A DNA stretch of 64,000 nt from Flectonema sp. DT1601. Taxonomy: Eukaryota > Euglenozoa > Diplonemea > Diplonemida > Diplonemidae. The stretch spans positions 844,501 through 908,500 of the forward strand of contig OZ025824.1 in the NCBI GenBank assembly GCA_964019425.1, given 5' to 3'. This document shows, piece by piece, positions 21,852 to 35,099 of the stretch (positions are counted from its first letter, which is position 1; each line of letters opens with the position of its first letter). A program made the translations under genes and the position numbers. The notes under the pieces were generated by a model that was given only the letters and a program-made list of their open reading frames with translations, had not been told where the DNA came from and made no database searches.

Positions 21852-23811
21852 ATGGTCATAACATCTGACATCCTAGACATTCAACCAATAATTGTAAATG
21901 GACAGATAGGCCATCACGATGCTTTGGGAGTCCCAACAGATGCCACAGCAAAAGAAATATTACACGCCTACAAGAGACAATCTATTAGATGGCATCCTGA
22001 TAAAAACATAGATAACCGATTCGTTGCTGAAAAGAGATTTAAAGAATTATTAGATGCTAAGAACGCTTTGGTTAATGAAGAAGGTAATTTAAGACCAAAA
22101 GAAAACGGAATTCATATCGATAACAGCCAGTATGCCCCTGAAGTAGGAATGCACAAAAGCATAACTGTTATCCCAATACAAGTATCCTTAGAAGAACTGT
22201 TCAGAGGATGTACGAGGAATAGAGAAATTAGAAGAGAGAGAATGATATACGGTGATATGGTGTCTCAGAGAAAACTCATTCAAATTCAAATAAAACCTGG
22301 ATGGAGACCAGGAACTCAATTATATTATGAGAATGAAGGAGATCAAGTTCCGGGAGGTCAAACAGCTGATTTAGTTTTTGAAATTCAACAACTTCCACAC
22401 CTAACTTATCGAAGAGTTGGTGATGACATCGAACATCGCTGCTACTTAGACGGCTCTGAGGAAGATCTCAGACTTGAAATGTTGACATCAGGAGAGCTAG
22501 GAACACCATCAGTTCCAGTCACAGCCTATGCGAATATTACGTCAGAATTGTGTAGTTCAATGGTGACACTACTGCCTCCGCATGAAATACCTGAACAGTA
22601 TTTAAATAACATCAGCGGTAACACCACTTCTACATCTTCAGCTTTCGGATGGAAACCACCCCACGGAAAAGGCATCAAACTTAGAGACAAGGGAATGACA
22701 ATGTCAAGAGTAAAGCTACCTGGAGCAGGTCAGAGTACTGTAGGAAATCACGTATTTAAAGAAAGTAATGCTGTTCACAGTGTTAGTTGGAAGATTACTA
22801 AAAAAACTGATGAAATATGTGTTGGATTCGCACCGGAAGGGGCTCACTGTGATCGCAAGTACTTTAGTGATGTTGCAAAGGGTAAATGGGGTCTCGTGTG
22901 GTGCAGTGATGGAAATCTTTATAACATCGGAAGTAAAATCTGTAAGATAAGAACTCAACCATACGGACCTGGTGACGTCTGTCAAATATCTATTCACCCT
23001 TCTGATAAACAGCTGATGCTTTTCAAAAACAAGACCCTCGTATTCAGATCTGGAGAAAAGGTATTTTCACATAATTTGTAATTTATTCAAATTCTTTAAA
23101 ATTATCATATTATTTAAAAAAAAAAAAACAGATAATCGTTCCTAGAAAAGACCGCAAAAAGGGAGAAGTTGCCACCGTGTATGAACAAGGGATGCCAGTT
23201 TTAAATGGCGACCAGGTATGATGCTTATCATTAATTTACGAGTCAGTCTGCTTCATTTGACAATTGGTAATAACAATTAAAATAACAAACAGAATGCTGG
23301 AAGAGGTGACCTTCAAGTGTATTTCTTAGATCCGATAAAACCAAAACCTGTAGCGAGTATGTCAAGTAATGAATCAGAAGAAGGGTCATCAGAACGACTA
23401 ACTAATTGGTTATCATGTAGAGGACATCCAGAACCAGATTATAAACTAACTAGTTGGGATGATAAAATTCAAGCGAAGATAACACTGATGCAGTCAAGAC
23501 CATTTTCAACATCAGGAAAATTTGATGGTACTCCTTTTATGAGTAAACCTCTTCAGACAGAACAACAAGCTAGAGATAGCGTCGCTCTGAAATCACTTAG
23601 AATGCTCTACAGACTTGCAGAACGTTTCCCTGACCAACACGCTATAAAATTCCCTGATCGAGTAAAGAACAAGAAAGATGACAATAACCAAAACGAAGGA
23701 GACGTAAAGAGATTGAAAGAAGACGTCGAAAACAACACCAACACCAACACCAATAACAACGACACATCAATATCACCCACTGTTGCTGTTGACTTAGATG
23801 ACATAGATTAG
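21852..23811 (+). CDS. Class B J-protein (Hsp40) with SPRY-like insertion
   Basis: Three exons: 21852-23060, 23132-23215 and 23293-23811; introns of 71 and 77 bases start GTATTT and GTATGA, end AAACAG and keep the frame, giving 603 residues. A J domain occupies about residues 17-80 with the Hsp70-activating HPD motif at 48-50. A DnaJ C-terminal domain I follows at about 100-215 (IKPGWRPGTQL, TADLVFEI). There is no CxxCxGxG zinc region, so it is class B. Residues about 296-403 look like a SPRY domain (VSWKI, WGLVWCSDGNLYNIG, GDVCQISI). After that, domain II signatures reappear: QGMP (422-425) and GRGDLQVYF. Thus the SPRY-like part seems to sit between the two substrate-binding subdomains. The last 150 residues are acidic and Asn/Thr-rich. 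Expected role: Hsp70 co-chaperone, cytosolic or nuclear since no signal peptide is seen. Confidence 0.85.
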
Positions 23812-24122
23812 TAGTTGTCGTTTTGTGATGTTATTTATATTATTCATAAACACAACACACTCGTATCACAAATTGCCCGTAGGCAGCATCACTTCGCAGT
23901 CTCTGCGAATCCCAGCGAGGGATATCCTCAGATGGGATTAATTATTTTATTCTTATCTTTTATTAGATTTGTTTCATTAGTTTGAGTGAATCCCTTCATT
24001 ATTATCACTCAAAGGAAAACACACATCACAAGTTTTGAACTGGATATGGAGATCTAACAGCAGGTGTTGCTCAATATGTTTTATATTGTCACCCTCACAG
24101 GTTGATCAATAAAGATGGCTGA
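23812..24122. other. Spacer with two adjacent hairpins
   Basis: Between the J-protein stop and the giant ankyrin start. At 23893-23909 TTCGCAG and CTGCGAA pair across TCT, and at 23909-23923 ATCCC and GGGAT pair across AGCGA. A CACAG acceptor-like site ends at 24100, 22 bases before the ankyrin start codon. Confidence 0.5.
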
Positions 24123-24126
24123 ATGA
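24115..24126 (+). promoter_or_regulatory. Minimal upstream ORF overlapping a start codon
   Basis: ATG-GCT-GAA-TGA encodes three residues, and its stop overlaps the ATG of the ankyrin gene at 24123 in an ATGA arrangement. Such overlaps can couple termination to re-initiation. The main frame is closed by TGA directly upstream of 24123, so the main start cannot lie further 5' in this exon. Confidence 0.4.
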
Positions 24127-27100
24127 CGCAAACAGGGATTCGCAGACTCCACATCTGTGATGGAGAAATTCTGTGCTACGCTGTTCGATTCGATGAAGAT
24201 GAAGTATTTGTTGTTCCGTTGAGACTTCCCTCATCAGAGTGCGAGGTATTCTTTGCTGCGACAGCTGCAGTTGGAGGAAAGGATACGAAACTGGATAATT
24301 ATTACAACAGATTCACTCAATTATTTCCAAAATGGAAAAAAGATCGCAGAGAGTTCGCTACGATGGTCAAGAGAATTGACCCTTCCGACTTTATCATCGA
24401 ATTAGAAATGAGATCATTACAGTCTAGATGTCAGAACTGTTCGATATCACTTGGGGTTTGTGAACTCCAGTTTCAGCTCTGTGAGTTTTCACTGCGACAG
24501 GGAGCTTCTTCAAAAGGGACTTTGAAAATTGACGTTTTTCCTGAAATATTTATTCAGATAACAATCGAACTTTATTGTAATTCTGGGGGTGTGTCATTCA
24601 ATCCAAGTCGAGTGTTTATTACAAAAGTTTCATCATCGACTAATATCGAAGTAATAGCAAACTTACCAGGTGATCACCTTATCTCATTCCGATTAAGTGG
24701 AGTTAACGAGAATGATGTAAAACTACCGAATGTTATAATTCCAGTTCTCAGCCATTCATCATCCGTTATAAGCAGTGCTATGACGACGTTACTATTCGCA
24801 AGGCAATTGAGTAGGATTAAGAAAAACTCTGAACCATTTCGGTATATCGTCAACTGTCTTTTTCATTCATCTACACCATACGAGACTTTAAGAGATACGT
24901 TGAGTTTGATAGCAGAGTCTGGACTACTTGATCTCCTATTCAAATTATTAGGAATGCTTCCGACTAAACTTCTTGATAAGATCTGCAATGCCGTGTATTA
25001 TAATGTTCCACTTTGTCATATTTTAATTATGGCTGGGGAAACTGATCTCACAGTCTCACTGTTGGAGTGTCCCAGCATCAGTCCACAACATGCCAGCAGC
25101 TGCGCAATTGTAGCCCTGAAATGTGGATCAGAACTTACAGCTGCAGAGCTACTAGGACATGATATTATTCCTGTTAATGGGTTCTTTCAGGGTACAAACG
25201 CTCTGTGTTATGCCTGTGAGTATGGTATTCAGTCACTTGTCCCTCAGCTACTTTCACGTATTGATGTTAATTGTACTGATGCTGATGGTAACACTCCTCT
25301 CTATCTCTGTTTTAGTTCTGCAGTCTGCATCGAAATTATTTCATTGCTTCTGAAGACTGAAAAGATTCTCTGGACTGGAAGTATTGGTAGACGCAATGCG
25401 ATGTCTCTAATTTGTGCTACGAAGAGATGTGATTATGAAGCTGTTAAGATACTATTAGAATCAGGATGTCCTTTGGATTACCCTTTTTGCTATCCTTTGA
25501 TGCACGCCTTGTACTCGAGTTCATCAAACTTATCTCGACTTGAAACTGTTAAACTTCTAACAGAAGAGTCTTCTAACTCGATTGATAATAAAAGTGAAAC
25601 TGGTCAGGTCCTCCTTCACATGGCTTGTCAAAGAGTAGATTTACAATGCGTTAAAATACTCTTAGACTGTGGAGCCAATGTCACAACAATAGATGGTGAC
25701 TCAAGGAGTTGTCTTCATCACTTAATATCAGCAATTGATGTTGAGGGAGAAACTTCTATTGCTGTTTTAGAATTACTTCTGGACTCACCAGGTAGCTCTG
25801 ATTGTTGTGAACTATCAGATTTTCAAGGAAGGACACCTTTACACTATGCGTGTGGTTGTGAATCTGGTATACTGCAATCGATATTTGTAATAAAACTTCT
25901 TGAGAATGGATCTAAAATCACACCCGACTTTAATCAATTATCAGCTCTCGACTACGCTGTTTCTTGTGAGAATGTCGATCAGAAAGTCATCCTTCGTCTA
26001 TTACGAAGTATTCCTGAAACGTCAACTGGTATGACTTGGTTATCTCTTCCTGGGAAACCAACATTACTAATAAGAGCAATCAAGTGTGGGTTACTTGATT
26101 TCGTGAATGTAATTTGTCGTAAATTTCAAGGAATCGACCTCTCTGACTCTGCATGGGTTTTGGGAGAAGACAGCAGCGGTAACACACCTCTACTGTGCGC
26201 CCTTTTGTATAACGTATCAAAAAATTCCACAAAGGCTTCTTGTTCCTCTAAACAAATAAAATTATTAGACTCAAAATCTCGATATATAGCAGAAAACATG
26301 TCACTGGCAGTGATTCGCACACTCAAGAACTCCCGTGAAAGCATGAAGCAATCACCCTTTTCAGCACCACTACACATATCAACCGCTAGAAGATACGTTA
26401 AAGCAACTCAGATTATGCTTCAATTTGGATACTATGAACCTCGTTATTCAGGTCATTCTCCAATTAGTGCAGTACTAAGCATTCCTCCTTATGATGTCCC
26501 GGCTCCTTTTGATGACGGTGATGAAACTGTTCTTCAGGAAACAACTACTGAGATATTCAGATTGTTGCTTGCATACCCAACTGTTATTGATGAAATGCCA
26601 CATACGGAATCTACAAGTGAAGTAAGAAACCTGTTACAGATACTCTCTGTTAAGGGAAACACTGAACTGTTAGAGTTGTATGTTAAAAGTTGTAGATTTT
26701 CATGGGAATGGAATCCAAAATTAAAAGAAAACATCGACCATCCAATAATGCTTCTCCTGAAATCATCAAAACCGATTGAAATGGTTTCTGACATGATGTC
26801 AATATTACTTCCTCTTTGTAAGTTAGAATTAAAGACCAATCCAGCCCTACTAATGCTAATTGTTCAAGGTTGTATTGAAATCTCATTGGATACTCCGTTA
26901 GTACAACTTATTGATAAACAAGTTATGATTTTACAGGCTTTACTTGTTGGTGGTATCTCTCTTTTACAATTCGCAGTGTGTTCAACAAAGGTGTCTGACC
27001 CGTCAAAGAGAGCGAAGGTTGCTGATATTCTGATCAGGTCTGGTGTTTCACTCAACACTACTGGTCTTAGCAGTTGTGGTACTGCTCTGCAAGAAGCGAT

Positions 27101-30100
27101 TCGAAAGAATATGTGGAAAACAGTTGAGATACTTTGCAAGCCTCAACTTAACGTGAACGCTTCTCTGACCACAGCTTTTGATACGACCCCTCCAATCATT
27201 CTCGCTATTGGAAAATCAACGAAGTATCCCGTGAAGGCAACTCAAACTGTTAATTATTTGTTAGCAACTCGCACTGTAAAAGAACCCCCCGACAGTGACA
27301 GTTCCATCGCCGAACTTTGCTGCAGCAAAGGTCTCGCTGGGGTTGTACTATCTCTGTATAAATATTCTCTATTAGAAATACCAACATATCGAACTGAAAG
27401 AATATCAACTCTTGTTCATAAAGCAATCACTACTACTGAACCTGTTGAGGGAATCCAAATCCGATTTGGATGTACAGACACTCTCTCAGCACTGAGCGAC
27501 ATCGGCTATTTAGAAACTGTTATCGAAACACCAGACGAAAAAGGTCGCACTCCATTATGTAAAGCTCTCATCCGAGGCATAGCCCCCGCAGTTCGATTCC
27601 TTCTCAAGAAGGGTGCTTTAAGTACTGCTCGGGATAATGTATACCCTGCATTTAATGTACTGCAATCAAACTTTGTAGGAATGACTGATTTTCTATCATA
27701 CGACTGTCTTACTGAATTAGTAACAGAGGAAAACACCATACTAGGAATTAATAATAGATACTCTGGTAAGTCTTTATTACACTTATCATGTAGTAGGGGA
27801 TTTACCAAAACAGCTAAATTACTATTGTCGATGTGCAAGATTGATTCTTCTCCGTTAGATAGTTGTGGAAAGACTCCGTTGATTTGTGTTTTAGAGTCGG
27901 AGTTGTCATATAAAATAATTCTTATTTTGGTTGAATTATTGCTATCTCACCATAATGTTATTCCATTAAGGGGAGGTTCACCTCTTCATGTGGTGTTTAC
28001 TTCACGTGAAGTTGAGATTGATCTAATATTATTATTTATAAATAATACTCGACCGTTTGTATCAGCTTTGCTAAACTTCGTACCAGACGGTGGTGAGAAT
28101 ATTATTTGTGTGGTATCTCGTTGGCTTCATCGACAACTGTCTGATAACACAGATGATGAGATACGAGAGAGAACGTATTGTAGTTTTAAAGTAATCGTGA
28201 CTCACGTGGGGATTACTCAAGCGACTCTAAGCAGTAGTTGCGCAGCTTTGTCTATTCTATTAACACTTCCATGCGATACGATAGCAATAAGAGCAGCTCA
28301 GATGATGACATCATTAGGAATTGGGTGTCTATCTGTGTCTGGTCTGACGCCTTTTCAAACTGCTTTAAAGTGTTTAACTGACAGTGGTACACAGCAAACT
28401 CCTCCAAATGAGATCTGTGACGTTCTCTGTTCTCTAATGGAACATAAAGACTTCGATTGTTCTGTTAGAGATCCAGAGGGAAAAACTTTACTCCAACTCT
28501 GTTTTGAACTTCCATTTAGTTTTATAGTAAGTAAGTTAGTATCGAGATTATTAACATTTTACTCTCTTGATTATGAAACTTGTGATGTGAATGCTGTCGA
28601 TGATTTCGGAGTGTCTGCTTTATCAACTTTAACTCATTCATTTGATGTGTTGTCATCTAATTGTCTTCATGACTGTTTGTCTCTTATATTACAATTACCT
28701 GAGCTGAATCCATTACTTCTTGGATGCCGTGGAACGGTTCTTCACTTTGCTGTTTCAAACCAACGAATCTCACCCTCAAGTGTTCACTGCTGTCTAACAT
28801 CACCAGCGTTAATGTATGTGGTGCTTTTTGTTATTATATCAATTTTGATCCTCTAGCATCATTAAGGAAGTATCTCATATAAAAAAAAAACAGGAGATCA
28901 GTGGCTACAAAGGAGTTTTGGGAAATTCGAGATGAATTTGGTAGGACGCCACTACACTGTGCGGTGTTTAGGGAGGGGGATTCCAGAGCGAAGGAGGAAA
29001 TTGTGAAGCAGTTGGTTCAAACCAGGGAAGCAACAAAGCTATTGTTAATGGATAATGATAAAAAAACTCCACTTGTTGCAGCAATTGAAAATTGTGAATG
29101 GGGATGTGCTAAGTTGATGATTGAAGCATCTGTAGAGTTCTACAGTCCCAAAGATCCTGAATGTGGGATTACAGTCAGACTTCCCTGTGAATCATCACTT
29201 CTTCATATGTCTCTCTCATTGTTGTCGTGTGATGATGAAGCTGTTTATTGGGTTGAATTAATATCTCCTTCGATACTTCAGACTTTTAATAACCTCGATG
29301 ACATTTTAGACGACAAACAACAAACAGTTCTTCACATCTCTGCTATGAAATCATTTACTAAAACTTGTTGTCTACTTATTGAGAAATACAACTGCTCTCC
29401 GTACATCAACAGCTGTACTGAAACACCTCTTCATTCGAGTCTTCGTAATAATAGAAGTGACTGTGCGATGGGAATACTAAATAACTACCCACCGCCTAAT
29501 GTAATGATTTATAACAAACAAAATGATCAGGGAAGAACTTTTGTAATGATAGCATGCTGCTACGGACATGTAGACGTTGTTACTTTCTTATTACGGAATG
29601 GTGCTAATGCTCTTCACATTAATGATTGTAATGGAAGGACAGCTTTATACCATGCGATTAATCCTGTTGAGAGGAAGGTTCAGCAGCGAGGTGGATATTT
29701 TTGTAGTAGTCCAAGAAGGTTGACTTTATCATCAGCGAGAGATTTAAAACAAATATCAACTAGTATGATGGATGGTAAAGGGTCATTTCGTTCGTCGTCT
29801 CCGAAATATCTAAAAAAGCTAAAATCGTATTCTTCATTTAACGATAACGAAGTAGAAAACAGAAGTCAAACTGATGTTAATACTCACTCACAGTCAGGTG
29901 ATGAAGCTGACAATCCAAAGCAGTTCGGAATTCAAAAAGTAAATTCATTTCCAATACCAAAACAATCAAAGGCGTCTACTTCTTCAACTGACAAACGAAA
30001 GAAGCAGCTGAAGATTCAAACAGACGGCGATGAATCCTCAATTTCAAGTTCACATCAATTTGAACTGCCGTCAAGTAACAGTGAGAATAGTGAAGTTGAT

Positions 30101-32008
30101 AATTACGAAGATATTTGTCTCTTGTTGTTGCAGAGTTTTGAAATAATGAAACCGACAGAAGAAGAAAGATCAAAGTACCCCTCAAAGAAAGACATCACAG
30201 ACTCGATTACTGGACTAGCTCTTGAAGCTGGTCTAAAAGGTTCTGAAAAGGTTGTTAATCTCATGGTAGAGTTAGGTTGTGACATCACAACCATCAAAAG
30301 AAACGGTCAGACGATGTTGGAGTGCCTGCTCCATGAAAGCACTCTCTGTGAGTTCTCGAATGAAAGACTTCATGAAAAACTACTTCGTATCTCTTCTTCT
30401 ATTGTTGGATGCTACCAACCCCCGGTAGCTGGTCTTCACATCCTTAAGAGAGTTGAAACAACATCCTTATGCTCTGCTTTAATATCAGGGCAGCCAGCTT
30501 CACATGTTGCTTCTTGGATGTCACGACTTGGTACGGCTTCTGAAGACTACGACTTGGAATTGTTTAATTTTCTATCGGCAAAATTTGAAACATACCACAG
30601 AAATAAAACCTCGTCGTTATCAGATCGTGATTGTGTTATAAAGATGAAGAAACCGATCAGTTGTGGTGTTAACCTGACACTCGCTGAGGAAAAAGTGTTC
30701 GTTAACGCCGTGAGGAGCAGTCCGTCGATCCTGTCGACGTCTGAGATAATATTGAGCAGATACGTCGGTTTGCTTTTGTTTTACAGATTGAGGGAGCTGA
30801 AGTATTCAATCGCCACCCATCCTGACGTGTTGTCATCGTCATTCTATGGAAGCTCTTCATTATCTCGTAGTACTGTTTTAGTGATGCCGTCAGTTCCTTT
30901 GTTAATATTAAGTTCATCTTGTACTGAAAGTCAAGAGATTGTGTTACCATCAAATGGATTGTTGTCGGAAGATTCGTCAGCTGAGTGTCAGTTGTGCAGC
31001 AGAGACTTATTTGAAGCAGCGATATCGTTTGGGAATCACACTATCACTCAATCATTTACTTCTCACAGAAGTAGTAGATTGATAACAACTGATTGTAATT
31101 TATTAAGATCAGCAATCTCAAAAGGTTCATCAAATATTGTTTCATACTTACTGGATCAACACACAAGTGATGGTTTACCTATCGATTCGTCATTAGTGAG
31201 ATCGTTCTTTAGCCGTCCACAGTCAGAACGATGTTGGAATACTTTTACTTGTTTATTGAATTATCGAATGCCAATGACAGAAGAAGGACTTCTTTTTATG
31301 TATGAAAACGGTGCTGTGCTTCACAAGAATGTATTTGGTGATACTGTATTCCATATTATGGCGATTACATGTCAGAGTGAGCTGTTGAGGGGGTTTCTAC
31401 AACAAATGCCGTCTTTCAATGTGGCTTTGAATGATTGCCGCAACGTATTCGGTAAACGAGCAGTCGACTACTCCACAACAAAGGAAATGAGGGTACTTCT
31501 TAGCAGTACTGGGAACCAGAGGAGGGTAATTGGATGTCCTTTTGAGACAACTGGGAGGAGGAAACCAATTTTTGTTGTGAGAACTCCGAGTTCGACACCG
31601 TCACGGCTGACTCCGACACTACCCCCGCAGTCTCCGACAGCATCTCAAAAGAATAGACCACTTCCATTTGAGATACGAGACAAAGTAATTGACAGCCCGC
31701 TTAGTAATATTAACTTTGATACCTTTAGTAGATCATCAACTCCTCAATTACTGCACACAACTGGAAGACTATCACCTGCTTTGTGTAACTCTAGAGGTCG
31801 GAGTCCTCCTCCAAAGGACCCATTCTCTTGGACTCCAACTAATACAATTATCGTCTCCTCCATTCCAATATTAAAAAGTGAACTTGTTCAACCTCAATGC
31901 AGCCTGTTAGATAATAATAATATTCCTCAAGAATCCAGACCGTGGAATAAACGAAAGATAATCGCAAACGATCGACGCACGAAAAGATCTGTTCGGGTAA
32001 TCTGTTGA
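24123..32008 (+). CDS. Giant ankyrin-repeat protein, 2601 residues
   Basis: Two exons, 24123-28813 and 28894-32008, joined across an 80-base GTATGT...AAACAG intron that splits one ATG codon and restores frame. The first 250-300 residues form an unrecognised globular region. Ankyrin-type helices then run through much of the protein, with clear consensus pieces such as DADGNTPLYLC, GRTPLHYACGC, KGRTPLCKALI, YSGKSLLHLSCSRG, FGRTPLHCAVF and NDCNGRTALYHA; many other repeats are degenerate. Residues of about 1833-1969 are a Ser/Lys-rich disordered insert, and the last 145 are Pro/Ser-rich and basic. No signal peptide or membrane segment. Ankyrin solenoids bind proteins, so a scaffold role is likely. 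A 247-residue ankyrin gene follows on the same strand. The N-terminal start is the first ATG in the frame and overlaps a tiny upstream ORF. Confidence 0.85.
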
Positions 32009-32443
32009 ACTAAATATGTTCCGGAAGAGTAATTATCAAAATAAGGTAACTAATCAACAAGACAAGCTGGTTTAATTTGTTAATGTTCTCTGTTCTGTTA
32101 AGAAAATGGGAAAATCGATCGAAAAGAAGAGCTACTCATTGTACCACTCTAGAATTATTTTTTAAAGCAATCCTTGGTTTAACAATAATTAAAGCCTACC
32201 CAGTGCTCAGAGGGTGTCGTTCTCGACAACCCGATATCAGGACTCAATTAGCTGATATGTTTTTATGGTTTTTTTCATGTTTGATTTATTTAATACAGGA
32301 GAAGGGATATGAAGGGGTATGAGATGGTTAGTTTCGGTGTTTTGGTTTAATCTAAATAATATTTGTCATTCATTTTCCCCCCCGCTTCTTAACAGATATT
32401 CACTGTTTCCTGTTTTCACCCAAATAACTTTTAATAAATAAAT
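32009..32443. other. Spacer between the two ankyrin genes
   Basis: AT-rich, with an 81-codon open frame that has no recognisable content. A pyrimidine tract ending in TAACAG at 32395 precedes the next start codon by 48 bases and looks like a splice acceptor. Confidence 0.5.
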
Positions 32444-33251
32444 ATGGTTTGTTCAACGTACCACGATAAGAGAAAAATGGATTACAAAAATATTTTTCAA
32501 CTTTCATTTTATAATGAAGTTGATCGGATATGTAACTTCGTGCACCAGTGCGGAGCTGACGACGGGGGGGAAGATGATGACGGAGACGGCAATAATAGTG
32601 GTGATAGTGATAGTAGTGGGCATAGGCATGGTGGTGACAAGAAACGGATAAAATACATTCTTAATTCCCGGGGGGGTGTTTCGTCCGTCACCACCGAAAA
32701 TTCGAATATTGAAAATGCTTACTTGTTGCTCAAATCAAGTGGAGGTCGTTTCTCAAGAGCTGCTTGGCAACTTCGTAGTATTACTGGACTGACTTCAAGT
32801 AAATATGAGAAGTATGGAGCGTCACCTCTTCATTTTGCATGTGCCTCACGCGCACGTGAAAGTATTATTCTTCTCCTCCAGAATGGTTGTGAAGACTTTC
32901 GCGCGACGTTTTACGGGTCCAGCAGTCTGTCGGGTTACGAAATGATACAAAGTGATGAGGAGTTAAGAGATGTATACTCTTTTTGGAAATCTCAAAACAC
33001 ACTTTGGAGTAGAGAATCTCACAAACTATTCACACAGACCTTCAGAAGAGTTGCCAAAGTGTTTATGATGGCAAATGAGAAATCTCACAATTGGTATGTT
33101 GTTGTTCACTGCAACTACTAATAATGTTCAAAAAATAATAACAACAACACCACACAGGATATGTAGCGACCTTTCAATGGAAGTAGTAAGTTGGATTCCG
33201 ACTGATGTCATTTTCCTTAATGATTGGTCAGGTTTTAGTGGAAAGCATTAG
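32444..33251 (+). CDS. Small ankyrin-repeat protein
   Basis: Two exons, 32444-33093 and 33158-33251, with a 64-base GTATGT...CACAG intron in the middle of a Trp codon; 247 residues. The N-terminal part contains an acidic Asp/Ser-rich loop (about 40-70). A recognisable ankyrin repeat lies at about 122-145 (YGASPLHFACASRARESIILLLQ). The C-terminal end (about 190-235, with SDLSMEVVSWIP) resembles the F-box/PRANC-like helices that end some protist and poxvirus ankyrin proteins, where they recruit ubiquitin ligases; this match is by eye and weak. It follows the giant ankyrin gene by 435 bases in the same direction. Confidence 0.7.
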
Positions 33252-33839
33252 CTAAGAAACATTAGTCGTTGCATTAAAAAAAAAAATTAAAACTCCGTTT
33301 TTTTGAAAACAAATATCCATATTAAATAAAGATTAACTTACCATTTATTTTTTTGAGATGAAAAAATGAGCAAAAAAAAATTCGCGTTTTCCCCTTGTTG
33401 TGTCCCCCTTTTTTTTTTTCTTTCTTTCAGTTCGTTGTTATTTCCCGATTTCCCTTCCTAACAACGTATTTGAATATATATGCCTATGCCCACAATTAAA
33501 AATCCCCCCCAAATCCATTGCACATGTGACGATTGCTTTCTCTCATAGAGAGAATGAGAGAATAGAACGAAAATAATTTAAAAAAAAAAAAATAAGTAGA
33601 AAACAAAAACCACCAGTAAATTATAAGTCCGTCCGTTATGTTCCATAGTCGTATAATCATGGTAAAACAAAATTTAAAAAAAAAAAAAAAAAAAAAAACG
33701 TTAAAATAATAAACTTAAAAAAAAAACAAAACAAAAGGAGAAGAATAATATTGATCAGCGAGTCAATTAAATGCTTTGCAGGAAAAAAAAAAAAAAAAAG
33801 GGTTAAAAAAGTAAACAGAGATTAAATCACAAACGTTTG

Positions 33840-33871
<32 letters not shown>

Positions 33872-35099
33872 GCACCGACGAAGTCGAAGAAAAAAAAACC
33901 ATTCAAATTCAGATGCATGATATTTATATCCCTCTGCGTTGTTCAGTATTACTGTCTGCGATCAACAGAATATAAGTCTGTATCTGAATGGTTTTTTTTT
34001 TTTTTTTTTTTTTTTTTTGTTTTGCTGTATTAAGCAGCTCGTGTCCGATAGTTCGATTTTTCCATCTGCCCCCTCCCCGTTTTATTTAATTAGTTTTTTT
34101 CCCTGTACTCCCTGTTCCCTTGCTTGCCTACTCTGTTTACCGACTTTTTTATAGTTTAAAAATAATTCAGTGAGCTCATATATTAACCACTTGATGTGTG
34201 ATAGCATCAGCTTTCAATACGCTTATCTTCTGGTACATATTGAGCAAAACGAATGATAGGAAGGAAAAAAAAAAAAAAAAAAAAAAAACGTAAAAAGTAA
34301 ATTAGAAAGATAGTAGAAGAAAAAAAAAAAACCTCACAGCAGGTACTCATTGATGTCTAAGTTCTGAAGGTGAAAACCAAACAAAGGTTTGAGTTTTCTC
34401 CTTTGGATTGGTGAAAAACGCCAAAACATCCGATTTTTTCAAAAAAAAAAAAAAAAAAAAAATGAATGTCACCGTACGTATTATGTTTGCCTTCGTTGTT
34501 TCAGTCAGTTCAGAGAGGCTGCTTGTTGGAGCAACAACAGCATTCGCTGTAACATAGTTTCTTAAGCTGTTTACTTATAAACAGTCGAGTGATTGGAGAC
34601 CAGGTTTTCCCCTGATCTTCTATTTATGAAGCTTACGCTGAAATGGAATCTTTTAGCGCCTAAATAAAAACTTCTTTTAAAGAAGTCTGTTCTGCAGTTT
34701 ATTTTATTGACGGAAAGATTTTCACAGTTGTTTTGCTGATATTTTTCGTGGGTGTTGTGTTGTAGCAAACACATCATAATACATCACTTCGTGTATAGCT
34801 ATTGTTGTATTACGTGTGAGTGTAACATTGTCTGTAAGACTACTTGAGGTGTTAAAGTATTATAAAAATCGAACAGAGCTCCCCAACACTGGGCGTTACA
34901 ACTGCACAACAAAAGTATTTTCAAATCACATGTTTGGAATACACAAATGACTTTCTTTATTTCACAGGAGTAGCAGAATGGATTCTATGATCTTGTTTAG
35001 GATATTTCCTATTATCTAATTCATGACTTTATCACAATACAGGGACAGGGAAAGGGGAGAGACCAAACCACCCACACTAGCTGTGTGGTGGTAACAAAC
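33252..35099. other. AT-rich spacer with homopolymers and dispersed element copy B
   Basis: No gene supported. It contains several A and T runs, the dispersed element at 33847-34018, and a TACAG acceptor-like site ending at 35042, 57 bases before the next start codon. Confidence 0.55.
33847..34018 (-). mobile_element. Small dispersed element, copy B (SINE- or MITE-like)
   Basis: Read on the minus strand it starts CCATTCAGAT next to an A tract (T27 on +), continues to a TTATATT segment, ends TCTGAATTTGAATGG, T8, a hairpin CGAC-TTC-GTCG, then GTGC and a 25-base A tail (T25 at 33847-33871 on +). These ends match copy A at 8239-8481 in order and orientation; the interior is about 100 bases shorter. 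It carries no coding frame. Confidence 0.5.
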
